64,000 nucleotides of DNA from Capsicum annuum (taxonomy: Eukaryota; Streptophyta; Magnoliopsida; Solanales; Solanaceae), in assembly GCF_002878395.1 (NCBI RefSeq), contig NC_061121.1:46844649-46908648 (forward strand). The letters are read 5' to 3'. Shown piece by piece: positions 33,867 to 44,300 of the stretch. Below the pieces are notes generated by a model. It had not been told where the DNA came from and did not search any database. It saw only the letters and a program-made list of their open reading frames with translations. Each line of letters starts with the position of its first letter. Positions within the stretch are counted from its first letter, which is position 1. The translations under genes and the position numbers were made by a program.

Positions 33867-35133
33867 TCCGAAGCATTTTCTATAGAAAAAAATAGAACAA
33901 GAATAATTGGAAATAGTAAAGTAAATCTTGAAATACTTACTCGCGAAGAAAATCTAGGGCGGTTGAAAGAAGGAGCTCGGAGAAGAAACATGCAGAATAT
34001 AGTGCAAATAGAAAACTGATCTGTGATCTATATTCACGTGACACTGAAATTTAGCCTAGATTGTTGCTGTAAACGAGTATAATTGTCCGACCACAGAAAT
34101 ATGCTAGGTAATATAGCCAGAAATCCAACCCATGTATGGGCATATTTCAGCTAGGTAATATAGCATCAAACGATCTCTCAACAGAAAACTGCTAGTCCAG
34201 TTTTCCTTCTCTTTGGAACCATAAGAATTTTCCATCCAAACATTCATAGTTGAAGCCTCTTTCTATATCATCTTATTAGGTATTTTAAAATTATTAGTAT
34301 CATTATCTTCAGAAGATGAGACAAGACTTTCTAACAAAGTCATTTGGGTGAGCAATATCTCTCTGATGACAAAAGGCTTCTTGTCACCAGGAAAACACTA
34401 TAATTGTTCCTCTGGTCTAGCAGAATATTATAAAGAGTTAATAGAAAGACATCACAAATTCAGCATATTAGTTTTGTAGATTTTAAAATTTATTCTTAAG
34501 ATAGATAATATTTATGAAGATTTCAATAAGACAATAAGATCGTCATACAAAGAGTGGAGAAACTTAAGGCCATCAACATGTAGTTCAAGTCAACAAAGAA
34601 AACAAATCTTTCTTTCTCCCTCTTGTTTCTCTTGTCTAAAACTTCATTCTTTGAGATCTAGGTGGATCAACAGTAAAATTTCAAATGGTATACCATACTG
34701 GTGAAAATGAACACACAGGACTTGAAAAAACAATTAAGCTAAGTAAATGATTGATGCCAAACTGTGAAAGTATCTGCGCTCAAATGGTCTCATTGGGTTC
34801 TCAGAGTTTGTTTCAGGCTTTAATCTAATATCATCCACCGGAGCATATTGTTTTTTTTAGCCTATGTGTCAAATGACTTTAGAACAAGAACAAAAGTGTA
34901 GAAGTTTGATCTATTAATACAAATAAAATGATATGTCGTCGTCCATCAATCGATCTAAATCCCAATGGAAAAGAACTTCTAAAATCTGGAGGAACAAAGC
35001 TTTAACAAAACAGATGAGAAAATATAAAAGGGTTTCTTAACGTGCGAGGTTGTCACAAAGATTCAGGCCCCAATTTTAACTAGCTGCAAGTACTGGGCAG
35101 AGAATGACCATAGAGAAATGGAAAGGGAATTGC
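33867..35133. other. Unassigned sequence with one half of a direct repeat
   Basis: About 33935-34075 matches 37552-37705 (for example gaaaatctagggcggttgaaag and attgttgctgtaaacgagta). Otherwise I recognise nothing. A short minus-strand reading near 34730-34850 (APVDDIRLKPETNSENPMR) looks protein-like but I cannot name it. Confidence 0.45.
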
Positions 35134-36057
35134 TTAGCTATCAGCTGTAGTTGGCACTACAAGTGGCTTCAAATCCTCAGCATTTTTATGTTCCTTGTTA
35201 AGCATCTTGTTGTTGATCAAGTTATTGAGAGCAATCACACTTCGGATAAGTAAAGATAGATATATGACCAACATCATGAGAGCAATCTAAATGTTTCAAC
35301 TAATTCAGCAACATTTAGATTGGCAATAGGTTGAAAACATCCTACAAATGGTATAGAATTTCATGGTTTAATGGGAGTTTTCCATCAATGACAATATCTA
35401 AATAAATCTGTATCTCTTGAATATAGCATCCAATCCCTTCAAAGCTTCCAGTTTACTAGTTACCTCAGTGGTAAGGGTACAGATTATAGTATCTTTTACA
35501 TCCCATTAGCAAGTGCTTAACACCAATTTCTTCAACTTCATAAGCAGTAATTTATAAAGGTACATGCACAAGCACATTCTGGATTTGCTGAGTTGCATTC
35601 TCTTTAACTTTCTCAACAACATCGTATACCTTAGTTGGTATTCCTAGCTCCTCAGGCTGGACGTCAATTATAACCAAGACTGGAGTAGGGACATAGTCAT
35701 TAAAAAGACCATGAATGTTAAGGTCATTTTCCCAAAGTTTGAGACCAGTACTATACCAACTAATAACATGCTCCTTTGAGTTTATCCAACAAAACATGTA
35801 AAACATTGATTCATGATATTATGGTTAAGAAACCAAATACTTGGGTCCCTGTTATCTTCCTCAAAGGGCACTGCATAGCTATCGGTAACATCAACGGTGT
35901 CTTTGAAAGAAGTACCAAGGAAAACTCCAACAACATACTTTCTTGTATCTCTAGCAACTCTATTGTAATGGTCTACAATACTCAGTAGCACTAACGGATG
36001 AACTATTACTTTCTCAATTGGCTTCGATGATATTTGCTGCGATTTTATTACATCCAT
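35134..36057 (-). pseudogene. RPN8: 26S proteasome lid subunit RPN8 (PSMD7), intronless pseudogene
   Basis: RPN8 is the MPN-minus partner of the RPN11 deubiquitinase in the proteasome lid. The copy opens at 36057 with [20 protein letters not shown] and continues with [17 protein letters not shown] and [16 protein letters not shown]. After a frameshift near 35805 it shows [39 protein letters not shown] and [13 protein letters not shown]. Downstream, through stops and small shifts, [17 protein letters not shown] and a terminal VPTTADS with its stop at 35134 are visible. The span of 924 bp, about 308 codons, equals the family length with no introns, so it looks like a processed copy. Several nonsense codons make it non-functional. 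Confidence 0.9.
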
Positions 36058-36659
36058 TTTAGCCAATCTAAAAGAGCAAAGGGAAAGAAAAAACTTGTTC
36101 TCTAAGGGAAGGTTAAAGTTATTTTCCCAACACCGGAGCATCTTATTTCAGATTAAAAAGAGAACAAAATCAATCTCAACTCAGATAATTCCTTAAGTTT
36201 CAATAGAAACACTAAAATGCAAAAGAAAACCTTGGATTCAGCATTTGCCTTCATTTTGATGGAGTCCCTGCTACCACTCTTTCCATCATAGAATACACAT
36301 AATTCATGTGACAAACTGCACCAGGAGCAGCATAGTAAACCATGAAACATAAAGTATACAAAACAAAATGTAAGCTAATAAAAATTAAAAGCTTGGCATC
36401 AACCTGTTAGATGATATGAGGAGCTTTCTATTTCGATATTCTGGATCTGTGTTGTTCATTAAATTATGTGTATTCCCGCCCAAAACTTACAGAGTTTGTT
36501 ACACTCATGTTTTCTATACCTATTCTTGCAAAAAAAAGTAAAGATCGTTAGAAAATCAAATCAGCACCCTGCAGAACCAACTGCATCCCTGTGCTGAAGA
36601 TGCAAAGAAGCCAAAAGGCCTTGCCATGTTTCTCCAGGTCCTCCAGCCACTTAGAATGT

Positions 36660-37385
36660 CAGAACCAGAATCATGATGGCCAGTCCTATCTTTCTTTTTC
36701 TCTTAATCCTTGTCTTTACTTTGATCTTTATGCCGGTGTTTGTGCTTCTAATATTCTTTGTCCTTCTCCTTTTCTTTATCCTTATGCTTTTTATACTTCT
36801 TCTCATTGTCTTTCGACTCACTTTTAGACTTTCCAGCTATAATGGGGATCCCCTTTTTAGACTATGAAACACCAAAAAGACCTATTGATCAGCAATTATG
36901 GAAACAGGCAAACTGGCATTATAGAAAATCATATGGTTTGAGAAAAAATCTAGTTTCAATCCTCCAGCTTTAGAGATTATAATGGAATAGAAGGGTGACT
37001 GAAAGAGCTAAATCAGATATACATATATAACTCAAGCTTCAGCTAATAGATTCTTACGGGAGGCAGATCAATTGGAGCTTTTTCACATAGTTGAAAAGCT
37101 TCTCTAAGAGCATCCAAGTCAAATGGTTGAATGCCCAAATTTGTCTCTTTTACAGACGATGTATGCTGTATAAGTTGATCCAACTGCATCCCTTGCCCTT
37201 TCCTGATATCTGTGTCTCCAACCACATTGTAAAGGTAGTGTGTATCTAAAATTAACAATGGAAATGGCTTCTTGCAAAAGAACTCTTGATGAGGCAATAA
37301 CTTGAAGTAAGTAATAAGATCCACAACACCTGTAAGTTCTCTTGGCCCTAATAATGTATTTGGACCAATCAACCACAGTAAGCAA
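36660..37385 (-). pseudogene. MED19: Mediator subunit 19 (MED19) gene fragment with intron
   Basis: MED19 belongs to the Mediator head/middle module that bridges activators and Pol II. Exon 1 (37385 down to 37058) encodes PRELTGVVDLITYFKLLPHQ, EFFCKKPFPLLILDTHYLYN and VVGDTDIRKGQGMQLDQLI, ending IDLPP at a gtaaga donor. After a 196-bp intron (37057-36862, acceptor catag) exon 2 encodes KKGIPIIAGKSKSESKD and a Lys-rich tail ending KDRTGHHDSG. Two in-frame stops interrupt the Lys-rich region, and the true C-terminus is not seen. The extreme N-terminus is also scrambled. Because the intron is kept, this is a genomic fragment and not a retrocopy. Confidence 0.85.
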
Positions 37386-37439
37386 AAGATTTCTTGATTA
37401 AAATGAATATATTTTAAGAAAAAAAAAGATCAGAGCATC

Positions 37440-37545
37440 AACAACAACATACCCAGTGCAATCCCATAAGTGGGATCTGGGAAGGGTAGAGCATATACAG
37501 ACTTTACCCCTACCTCATAAATATAGAGAGGTTATTTCTGATAGA
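37440..37545 (-). mobile_element. SINE fragment, minus
   Basis: The sequence caacaacaacatacccagtg...gggatctgggaaggg...agagaggttatttctgatag is the reverse complement of the common Solanaceae SINE 3' half (ctatc..aaataacctctct ... gtatgttgttgttg). Confidence 0.75.
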
Positions 37546-37551
37546 ACCTCA

Positions 37552-37705
37552 TAAATACTTACTCGTAAAGAAAATCTAGGGCGGTTGAAAGTAGGAGCCT
37601 AAAGAAGGAACGTGAGATAGAGCACAACCAGAAAACTAATCTCTGATCTATATCCAAGTGACTCTGCAATTTGTCCTAGATTGTTGCTGTAAACGAGTAT
37701 GAGTG
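37552..37705 (+). repeat. Direct repeat partner of 33935-34075
   Basis: About 150 bp at moderate identity to 33935-34075. The two copies flank the RPN8 and MED19 pseudogenes, 3.6 kb apart. Confidence 0.7.
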
Positions 37706-38797
37706 TTCCAATTTTATGATTGAACAATCTGACAAACCTGAAAGAGTATGTGTCTGTAGTCCTCCCTCCTCTATAAGAACCTCATCCTCAAGGTTCAAGT
37801 AGAGCAATGCAATAATGAAAAAGTATCTCTGTCGTAAAGTGAAACATACTTTCGAGTCAATTCCATTAAAGGGTTGTGTAGTAACAATTCTATAACTAAA
37901 GATGCTTGTTTTGTTTTCCAATCTAGAGCATTGATTGAAGATTATTGCTAATAGTTTATTCCACTCAAAAGAATGCAACACAAGAAATGGTTTGTGCAAA
38001 TTCACCATGTAACAGATTCTTATAGTTGTAAATACCAGAACAAAATTTGTCACCAATTTGCCCCCCTAAGCCCACCGAGAAAACGAGCCTAGTTGAAACA
38101 AGGAAAGTTGACCTAGAGACATGATTTTTAGCAGCTCCAATAGCACAGAAGTAATCGTCAATGCCAATGAGTAAACCAGATATGAAGCAGGCCATAAATA
38201 TTTGACAAGTAATGAATGTGATCTTAGTGTCCAGCTAACCAAAAACTACAGATATATCTAGCGACAGGGGCAAGGAACATTCCTAGACTTGCGGTAACAG
38301 TAACTTTGAGCAAACACGTCTCTAAAGTATCAATATCCACGTATCGCGCCTTAATTTCAGCAGGCCATGCTAACGGCAAAATAAGAAACCTTCTTCATAA
38401 TTCACAACAAATGTAGAATGTGCAAAGGCCCTTAAAGAAAAAGATTATCAGACCCAACCAAGTAGTACCTCCAGAGGAAAAAAACCAGAATATTGCATTC
38501 TTTTAAATACATTTATCAAACAACAAGAATCTCGAAAGAAAATGCCCTTGTCCAGTATCAACCAATTGCATTTGGGTAGCCGAAAGTTTAGGGTAAAGTG
38601 ATACTCTATTTGGGTTATCCCTATAAAATTCTTCAACAGAATTATGCAAATACGTAGCCATAAGTCACCAACAGCTTGTCCTGGCTCTAGGCTATCCATG
38701 TTCACAACAGAACAATTATAGATGCGCCTCAATCCCAAACAAATTAAGCTTCGACTATATGAATCTTCATTGACTATGTTTTCTAATTCACCCTCAG
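37706..38797 (-). other. Exon-like minus-strand frames, gene not recognised
   Basis: Two minus-strand frames look protein-like. One at 38810-38448 begins ILAEGELENIVNEDSYSRS and continues LICLGLRRIYNCSVVNMDS. One at 38195-37965 includes GIDDYFCAIGAAKNH. I cannot name either. They lie on the same strand as MED19 and RPN8 and may be further captured exons. The Au SINE inserted just at the 5' edge of the first frame. Confidence 0.35.
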
Positions 38798-38810
38798 CTA
38801 ATATTATCAT

Positions 38811-38994
38811 AAAGAGTATCCCGGTGCACTAAAGTTCCCATTATGAGTAGGGTCTTAAGAAGAGTCAGACCACAAGGGTCTATGTACACAGCCTCATCTT
38901 GCATTTCAACAGGAGACTGTTTCCACGGCTTGAACTCGTGACCTCCTAATCACATGGCAGCAACTTTACGGGTTACTCCAAGACTCCCCTTTAA
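38811..38994 (-). mobile_element. Au SINE (tRNA-derived), minus, 13-bp TSD
   Basis: The sequence cccggtgcactaaagttccc, cacaagggtctatgtacaca, gactgtttccacggcttgaa and cgtgacctcctaatcacatgg matches the well-known Au SINE in reverse. The Pol III B box is read on the minus strand as cgagttcaagccgtgg. It is flanked by perfect direct repeats CTAATATTATCAT at 38798-38810 and 38995-39007, a full-length-looking insertion. Confidence 0.93.
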
Positions 38995-39056
38995 CTAATA
39001 TTATCATCAAACCAAAAATAAATAGGAGAGAATAAGCTAAAGATTAGACATGGAAG

Positions 39057-39192
39057 CATGAATCGGTAATCACGATAGGATCAATACTTACGTAACCAGT
39101 GCTCATATCATATATCATTAGAAGTAGAAAAATGAAAGCACGAATCAGTGATCACGATAGTACCTACGTAACTAGTGCTCATATCATATATC
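39057..39192 (+). repeat. Imperfect tandem duplication, ~76-bp period
   Basis: Two units contain atcacgata..., cttacgtaac(c/t)agtgctcatatcatatatca and gaaaaatgaaa with small differences. Confidence 0.75.
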
Positions 39193-39671
39193 ACCAGAAA
39201 AATGAAAAAAATTAGGCCAACAAAGCTATGAAATTCAAATTGTTAGAATGCTTTTTTGTAATACTACACATATGTATATTCATCTTCAGAACTTAATCAA
39301 CAACAACAGAAAACTCATATTCTGTTTTTTTTATGTGTTTGCAACAATCACTCAGTAGACTAACTGGTAATGAAATTGATGAAAGTTTCTCTAGTTTTCC
39401 ATCTTTCTACAAAGAAAGAAAAATACCAGAGTGTGAAGCAAGAGACTGGATAGGCTTACCAACTGTACACCAAAAATTATCTCATGGAATACACCATTTT
39501 CCCAAAAAATTAAAGCAAACTAACAAGCACAAACCCCAGGCTAAAGACAAACATGGTAAGATATCCTGTTAAATCAGTGTAGGTTCTCAAAAGAAAAGGA
39601 AAATGACTGATAGTCTCTAAATCAAGACGCGTCAAACTTCTTGCTTATGTGTTGTTGTTAACCAAAATATG

Positions 39672-39938
39672 CTACTCATTACGAGTTAAGAACATACCCC
39701 TTAACTCTAAATCAGTTTGTGGAGACCTATATGACAAATTACTTCTTAACACACACAAAAATTGATACAACCAATACCATACGTGAAAGACATAATAACA
39801 TACCTTAGCAATTTGCTTGACATTTATAACATATTTTGCATCTAAAGTATTAGGGATAATTATCTTTGTACACCTAGCAACCTTCTCCAAAGATCTAGTT
39901 ACAACTTTAAAGTATCTGACAAACAAAGACTTGGTCAT
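39672..39938 (-). other. Exon-like minus frame, unassigned
   Basis: The reading [20 protein letters not shown] then [20 protein letters not shown] runs into an aaggtatgt donor-like site. LEKVARCT recalls the LERIARCT block of the chaperonin-like domain of FAB1/PIKfyve lipid kinases, but the similarity is short and I do not assign it. Confidence 0.25.
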
Positions 39939-40916
39939 TTTTATTTACAAAAAACCACACCTAAAGAGGTTGCTCCTCCTGCATCATCGGCTTATCAGAA
40001 ACTAGATCCCATTGACTTGGTGCAGCCAACCTAGTGTCAAATTCCTTAATACTTACAGATGCAGTAAATTGGAATTCGCCATGCATTTATAGGGAAATGT
40101 GCAAAGGAAAAGAAGTAGGAAACACATATACACATTTTAATAGAACCAAATCAATTCACAGGATAAAGGGACAAGAAAACTTTCTTTCTTTTTCTATTGG
40201 TTCTTGCTAGCCCCCAAAAAACAACGAACAAAACTAGAGGCAACTGAACAGTAGTTTGAAACTAGAGATGTCATAAGTTCAATCACATACCAAAAGAAAA
40301 TACATACAAAAAGTTAACAGGCAAGCCGTATAAACAAAATATTGAAGTCAATTGGAATGTAACTAGGCAAGAAGATGCTTTGGTGATTATTTTGGTAGAA
40401 CAGGAAAATGATGAGGATCAGAAAGGCATTTTGGTTTTGGCTTTTTGCCTATGTTAACTTGCGTGTTAGTCAGACTCTTCTGCTAACTTGCACTCTTACC
40501 CTCCATCTCATTGTTGAATTGCCCGACTAAATACTCTCCATCAAAATCTATGTTAAGAATCTGGATTGACACTTAGAGGTTTTCCAATCAACTCTTATTT
40601 TCCTGCAACATCAGAATTACATTCTGCACCCTCATCCATTTGATATTCAAACATTTGATTAGAATTATCATCTTACCCCCCATCATCATTTTCTTCCACA
40701 AAATCAGATGCATCACCACAATGGAGATCATTTTATTCATGCAGCTGCTTGGGAAGAACCACATCAGTTATATCTAAATTACACTTGGTATTATCATCCA
40801 TGTTCTAAAAAGGCCAATAAGGCACAAGCAATGCCACCAACAAATGCGTGTTAAGCAACATCAACACCCTAAAGTTCTTCATGGAAATTCAGCTCAATAG
40901 GCGTGTCTGCAAATAA

Positions 40917-41203
40917 GGAGCGAACCCATATAGGTTCAAGTGGGTTCACATGAACCTACTTTATCAAAAAATTATACTGTATATATACGTATATAAGTAG
41001 TTTTTACCTATTTAAAAGGTATATATTATATATTGAACCCATTGTAAATAAAAGGACTGGCTAGCCCAGTGGTAGTGGGCTTGATTGTTAACACATACAT
41101 CTCGTGTTTGAGCCCCAATAGGGGCATTTTTTAAATTATTTTATGCAACAGCCAGTTTAAGCAACTTTAAACCCACTTGGTGAAAAGTCTGGGTCCGCCA
41201 CTG
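40917..41203 (+). mobile_element. 287-bp element with tRNA-like boxes, TSD CTGCAAATAA
   Basis: It is flanked by a perfect 10-bp direct repeat CTGCAAATAA (40907-40916 and 41204-41213). The ends gagcgaaccca and, reverse-complemented, ggcggaccca form imperfect inverted termini of the widespread plant ...GTGGCGGACCCAG type. Inside, tagcccagtggtagtgggc (about 41052) and gtgtttgagccc (about 41104) resemble Pol III A and B boxes. It sits in the 3' non-coding side of the TNP2 pseudogene. Confidence 0.8.
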
Positions 41204-41318
41204 CTGCAAATAACTTATGAAATTCATCACTCTAAAATCAACTAAACAAGATATAAATAATTTAGGAGAGTTATATATTAATATGTACGTAACTGACCTT
41301 ACTTATTATGAGGTTACA

Positions 41319-44300
41319 TCACAAGTCAATGTCATCGTTGTCATTCGTGCTATCAACTTCATTGTTAGTAGTACTATTATTACCTTTATTCTCCTCATGG
41401 TCACTAATGTACTAAACCATAGTGTCATCCTCTTGGTCAGAATCTTTTTCATCATAATCAACTTCAACTTTATATTCTATTTGAGCTTCCAATTCAATTA
41501 CATTTGCACCTATGGTAATCGGCTCAACATCATCTCTATGTAGTTGATTCAACATATCAACTGTATCATTAACAATTGATTTACTTTTAAGTCACATATC
41601 TTGATACACTTTAACATTTGTAACAAGCAACTTATCATTGTCTACCTCTGAGTTTTCCTTTTCTGGCACATCATATATGTGCCTAACTTGTAATTTGAGC
41701 ACAATTCGCCAATCTTCCCCCAGTTTTGGGTCATCAATATAAAATATTTGCTTTGCTTGAGTAGCTAGTACAAAGGGATCATGTTCATACCAAAATATTT
41801 TAATATAGATGCTCATAAATTTTTTATCTTTTTCATCCTTGTTTTTCTTACGAAGATCAAACCACTTGCATTTGAATAGGAAAACTGAATTTTCTTCAAC
41901 ATACTTTAACTCAAGAATGTCAGTTATGGTACCATAAAAATCAATGTCCACTTTTTCATGAAGGTCTCTAACAACTATACCACAATTTTGACTTTTACAT
42001 AATTCATCGTGTTGCTGAATATGGTACCTAACACCATTTACAATACAACTAGTACTTTTTTCTCCACACACATCAGGACCCATAGTCAAAGGATTTACTT
42101 TCATGATAGACCTTGACTTCTCCTTGTTAAATAACTGCATAATCTACGAGGAAAAGTTATTGCTTTCAATTAGTAAAGAATAAAAAGATTAAATTTAAAC
42201 ACACAACATGATTATTATCTTAAAGTCACTTACTTTCTTTCTGAACCACGAAGGAAATTGTTCTCTATGTTTCTCTTCTATATCCTCAACACCTTGCTTC
42301 AATAGCTCTTCTTTATGCTCTCTGCATGTAACAAAGTAAGTTATTTAGAAATAATTTAAATAAAAAATATCAACATATGTAAATAATATAAAAGAACTAC
42401 TTACTCAACAAAAGGTTCTGCTTCTTCGCAATTATTAAACACATACCACTGAGCCATGTAAAAATCTTTCTTTGATATGACATCAGAATATCCATCTTTA
42501 TATAGTTTAACACTTTTTGAAAATATTTTAAAAATATGTCCATCATTGTTGCTAGATCCATCATCATTTTTGTCTTTGAGATTAGATCTAGTCTCAATGT
42601 CATCAAGATACATAGATCAAAATGTCAAACATTCATCAATAATATAACCTTCAACAATAGAACCTTCAGGTCGTGCCTTATTTCTAACATAATGCTTAAG
42701 CTTGCACAAGAACCTCTCGATTTTGTACATTCAACGATATTGTACTGGTCCCCCACACATTGCCTCTCGTGGTAAATGCACAACCAAAAGTACCATAACA
42801 TCAAAAAAAGCAGATGGAAAGATCATCTCAAGCTTACATAATATAAAAACTATATCCCTTTATAGTTGTTCTAAGTCATCACTCTCAATGTCTTACAACA
42901 TAATCGTCGAAAAAAATTACTTAACTCAATCAATGCTAAAGAGACATCTTTATTTTTAAATCCACGAATAGAAAATAGGCAACAATCGATGTAACAAAAT
43001 ATAATAGTCATGACTTTTGAGTCTAGTTATCTTATCATCATCCCCATTTACACATCTTGAGATATTTGAAGCATAACCATCAAGAAATTTAATAGACTTA
43101 AACAATGCCCAAAACTTCTTTTTCTCTTCTTTTGACATATTATAACAAGCACCAGGCATTGTATAATTAGAACCATCATGTTGCAACCATAGTTCTTTTC
43201 TTATGTTCATGTTCTTTAGATCTTGTCTTGCTTTATATGTATCTCTAGTTTTTCCCTCAATATTTAATAATATCTTCAAAATAGCCTCACAAATGCTCTT
43301 TTCTATGTGCATGACATGTAAATTATGTCACAAATTCAAGTTCTTCCAGTAGGGCAACTCAAATAGAATGCTTTTCCTCACCCAATTCAACTCTTCAGGA
43401 AGACGTTTCTTTCTTTTATTATTTGAGTGTTTTCCTAGTCTATAAGTACTGAGTAAATCTAATTGTTGCAAGACATCATCACCTGAGAGATCTTTTAGCT
43501 TTATTCTTTTTTCTATCTTCCCATAAAATTTATTGCTTCTTCTCCAAGAGTGATTGGATTCAAGATACCAATGGTGACCCATGTAAGAAATTTTACCTGT
43601 TACCCTTTGTGAAGATACATCCTTATTGCAAGTAGGACATGTCATGTATCCCTTAGTGCTCCTTCTAGATAAATTGCCTAATTTATTAAAAAATTATATA
43701 ATCAGCAATAGTTTATAACCAGAAAATAAACATAACATATGCAGAAAAACAAGATTCTCTACAACAATGAATGAAAATACAATCTTCTCATGTGTTGTCA
43801 ATCAACTAAAAGAACACCTCTTTTCCATGTAAAAATATAATTAATAATTGCACAACTTCTCTCTCTCTCTCTCTCCCTATTCTTTATTTCTTATTAGAAC
43901 TGTTGTCCTCCAAAAATAGAAAATAAAAAAGAATTTCAGGGAGTAGTTTGAAAGATACTAGTGATCCAAGTGATAAACAGGGTTATATAACAATACACTT
44001 GAACTTGAAAGGAAATGCTATCAAAACTAAAAATGAAGAAAGCAGTCATGAGGAGGACTTGATTGAGGACTCACTACTAGAGTATGATCCATAATGTTTC
44101 AAGAAAACACCCCGCACATTCCCTAACTTTCTTACTCAGTGACAAAAAAGTTATGAACAGAATTAGTCAAATACATAAAAATACATTTACAAAGTTTGAC
44201 TTCTTCAAATCATCTTACAATACCACATAAATAGTCTAATACATAAATGGTATAGATTATTAGACAACTAGAAAAGTAGAAAATTTAAAAACACACCATA

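Noticed and set aside
35776..35988. Plus-strand frame
   Set aside because: Antisense of the RPN8 pseudogene.
36673..36867. Hydrophobic plus-strand frame resembling a membrane protein
   Set aside because: It is the complement of the Lys-rich MED19 exon 2; AAG/AAA codons read in reverse give Leu/Phe.
39672..39938. Assignment as a FAB1/PIKfyve lipid kinase exon
   Set aside because: Only about eight residues resemble the family; too short to claim.
41047..41120. Possible functional tRNA gene
   Set aside because: A and B box-like motifs are present, but no acceptor stem pairing or full cloverleaf could be drawn. It lies inside a 287-bp mobile element.
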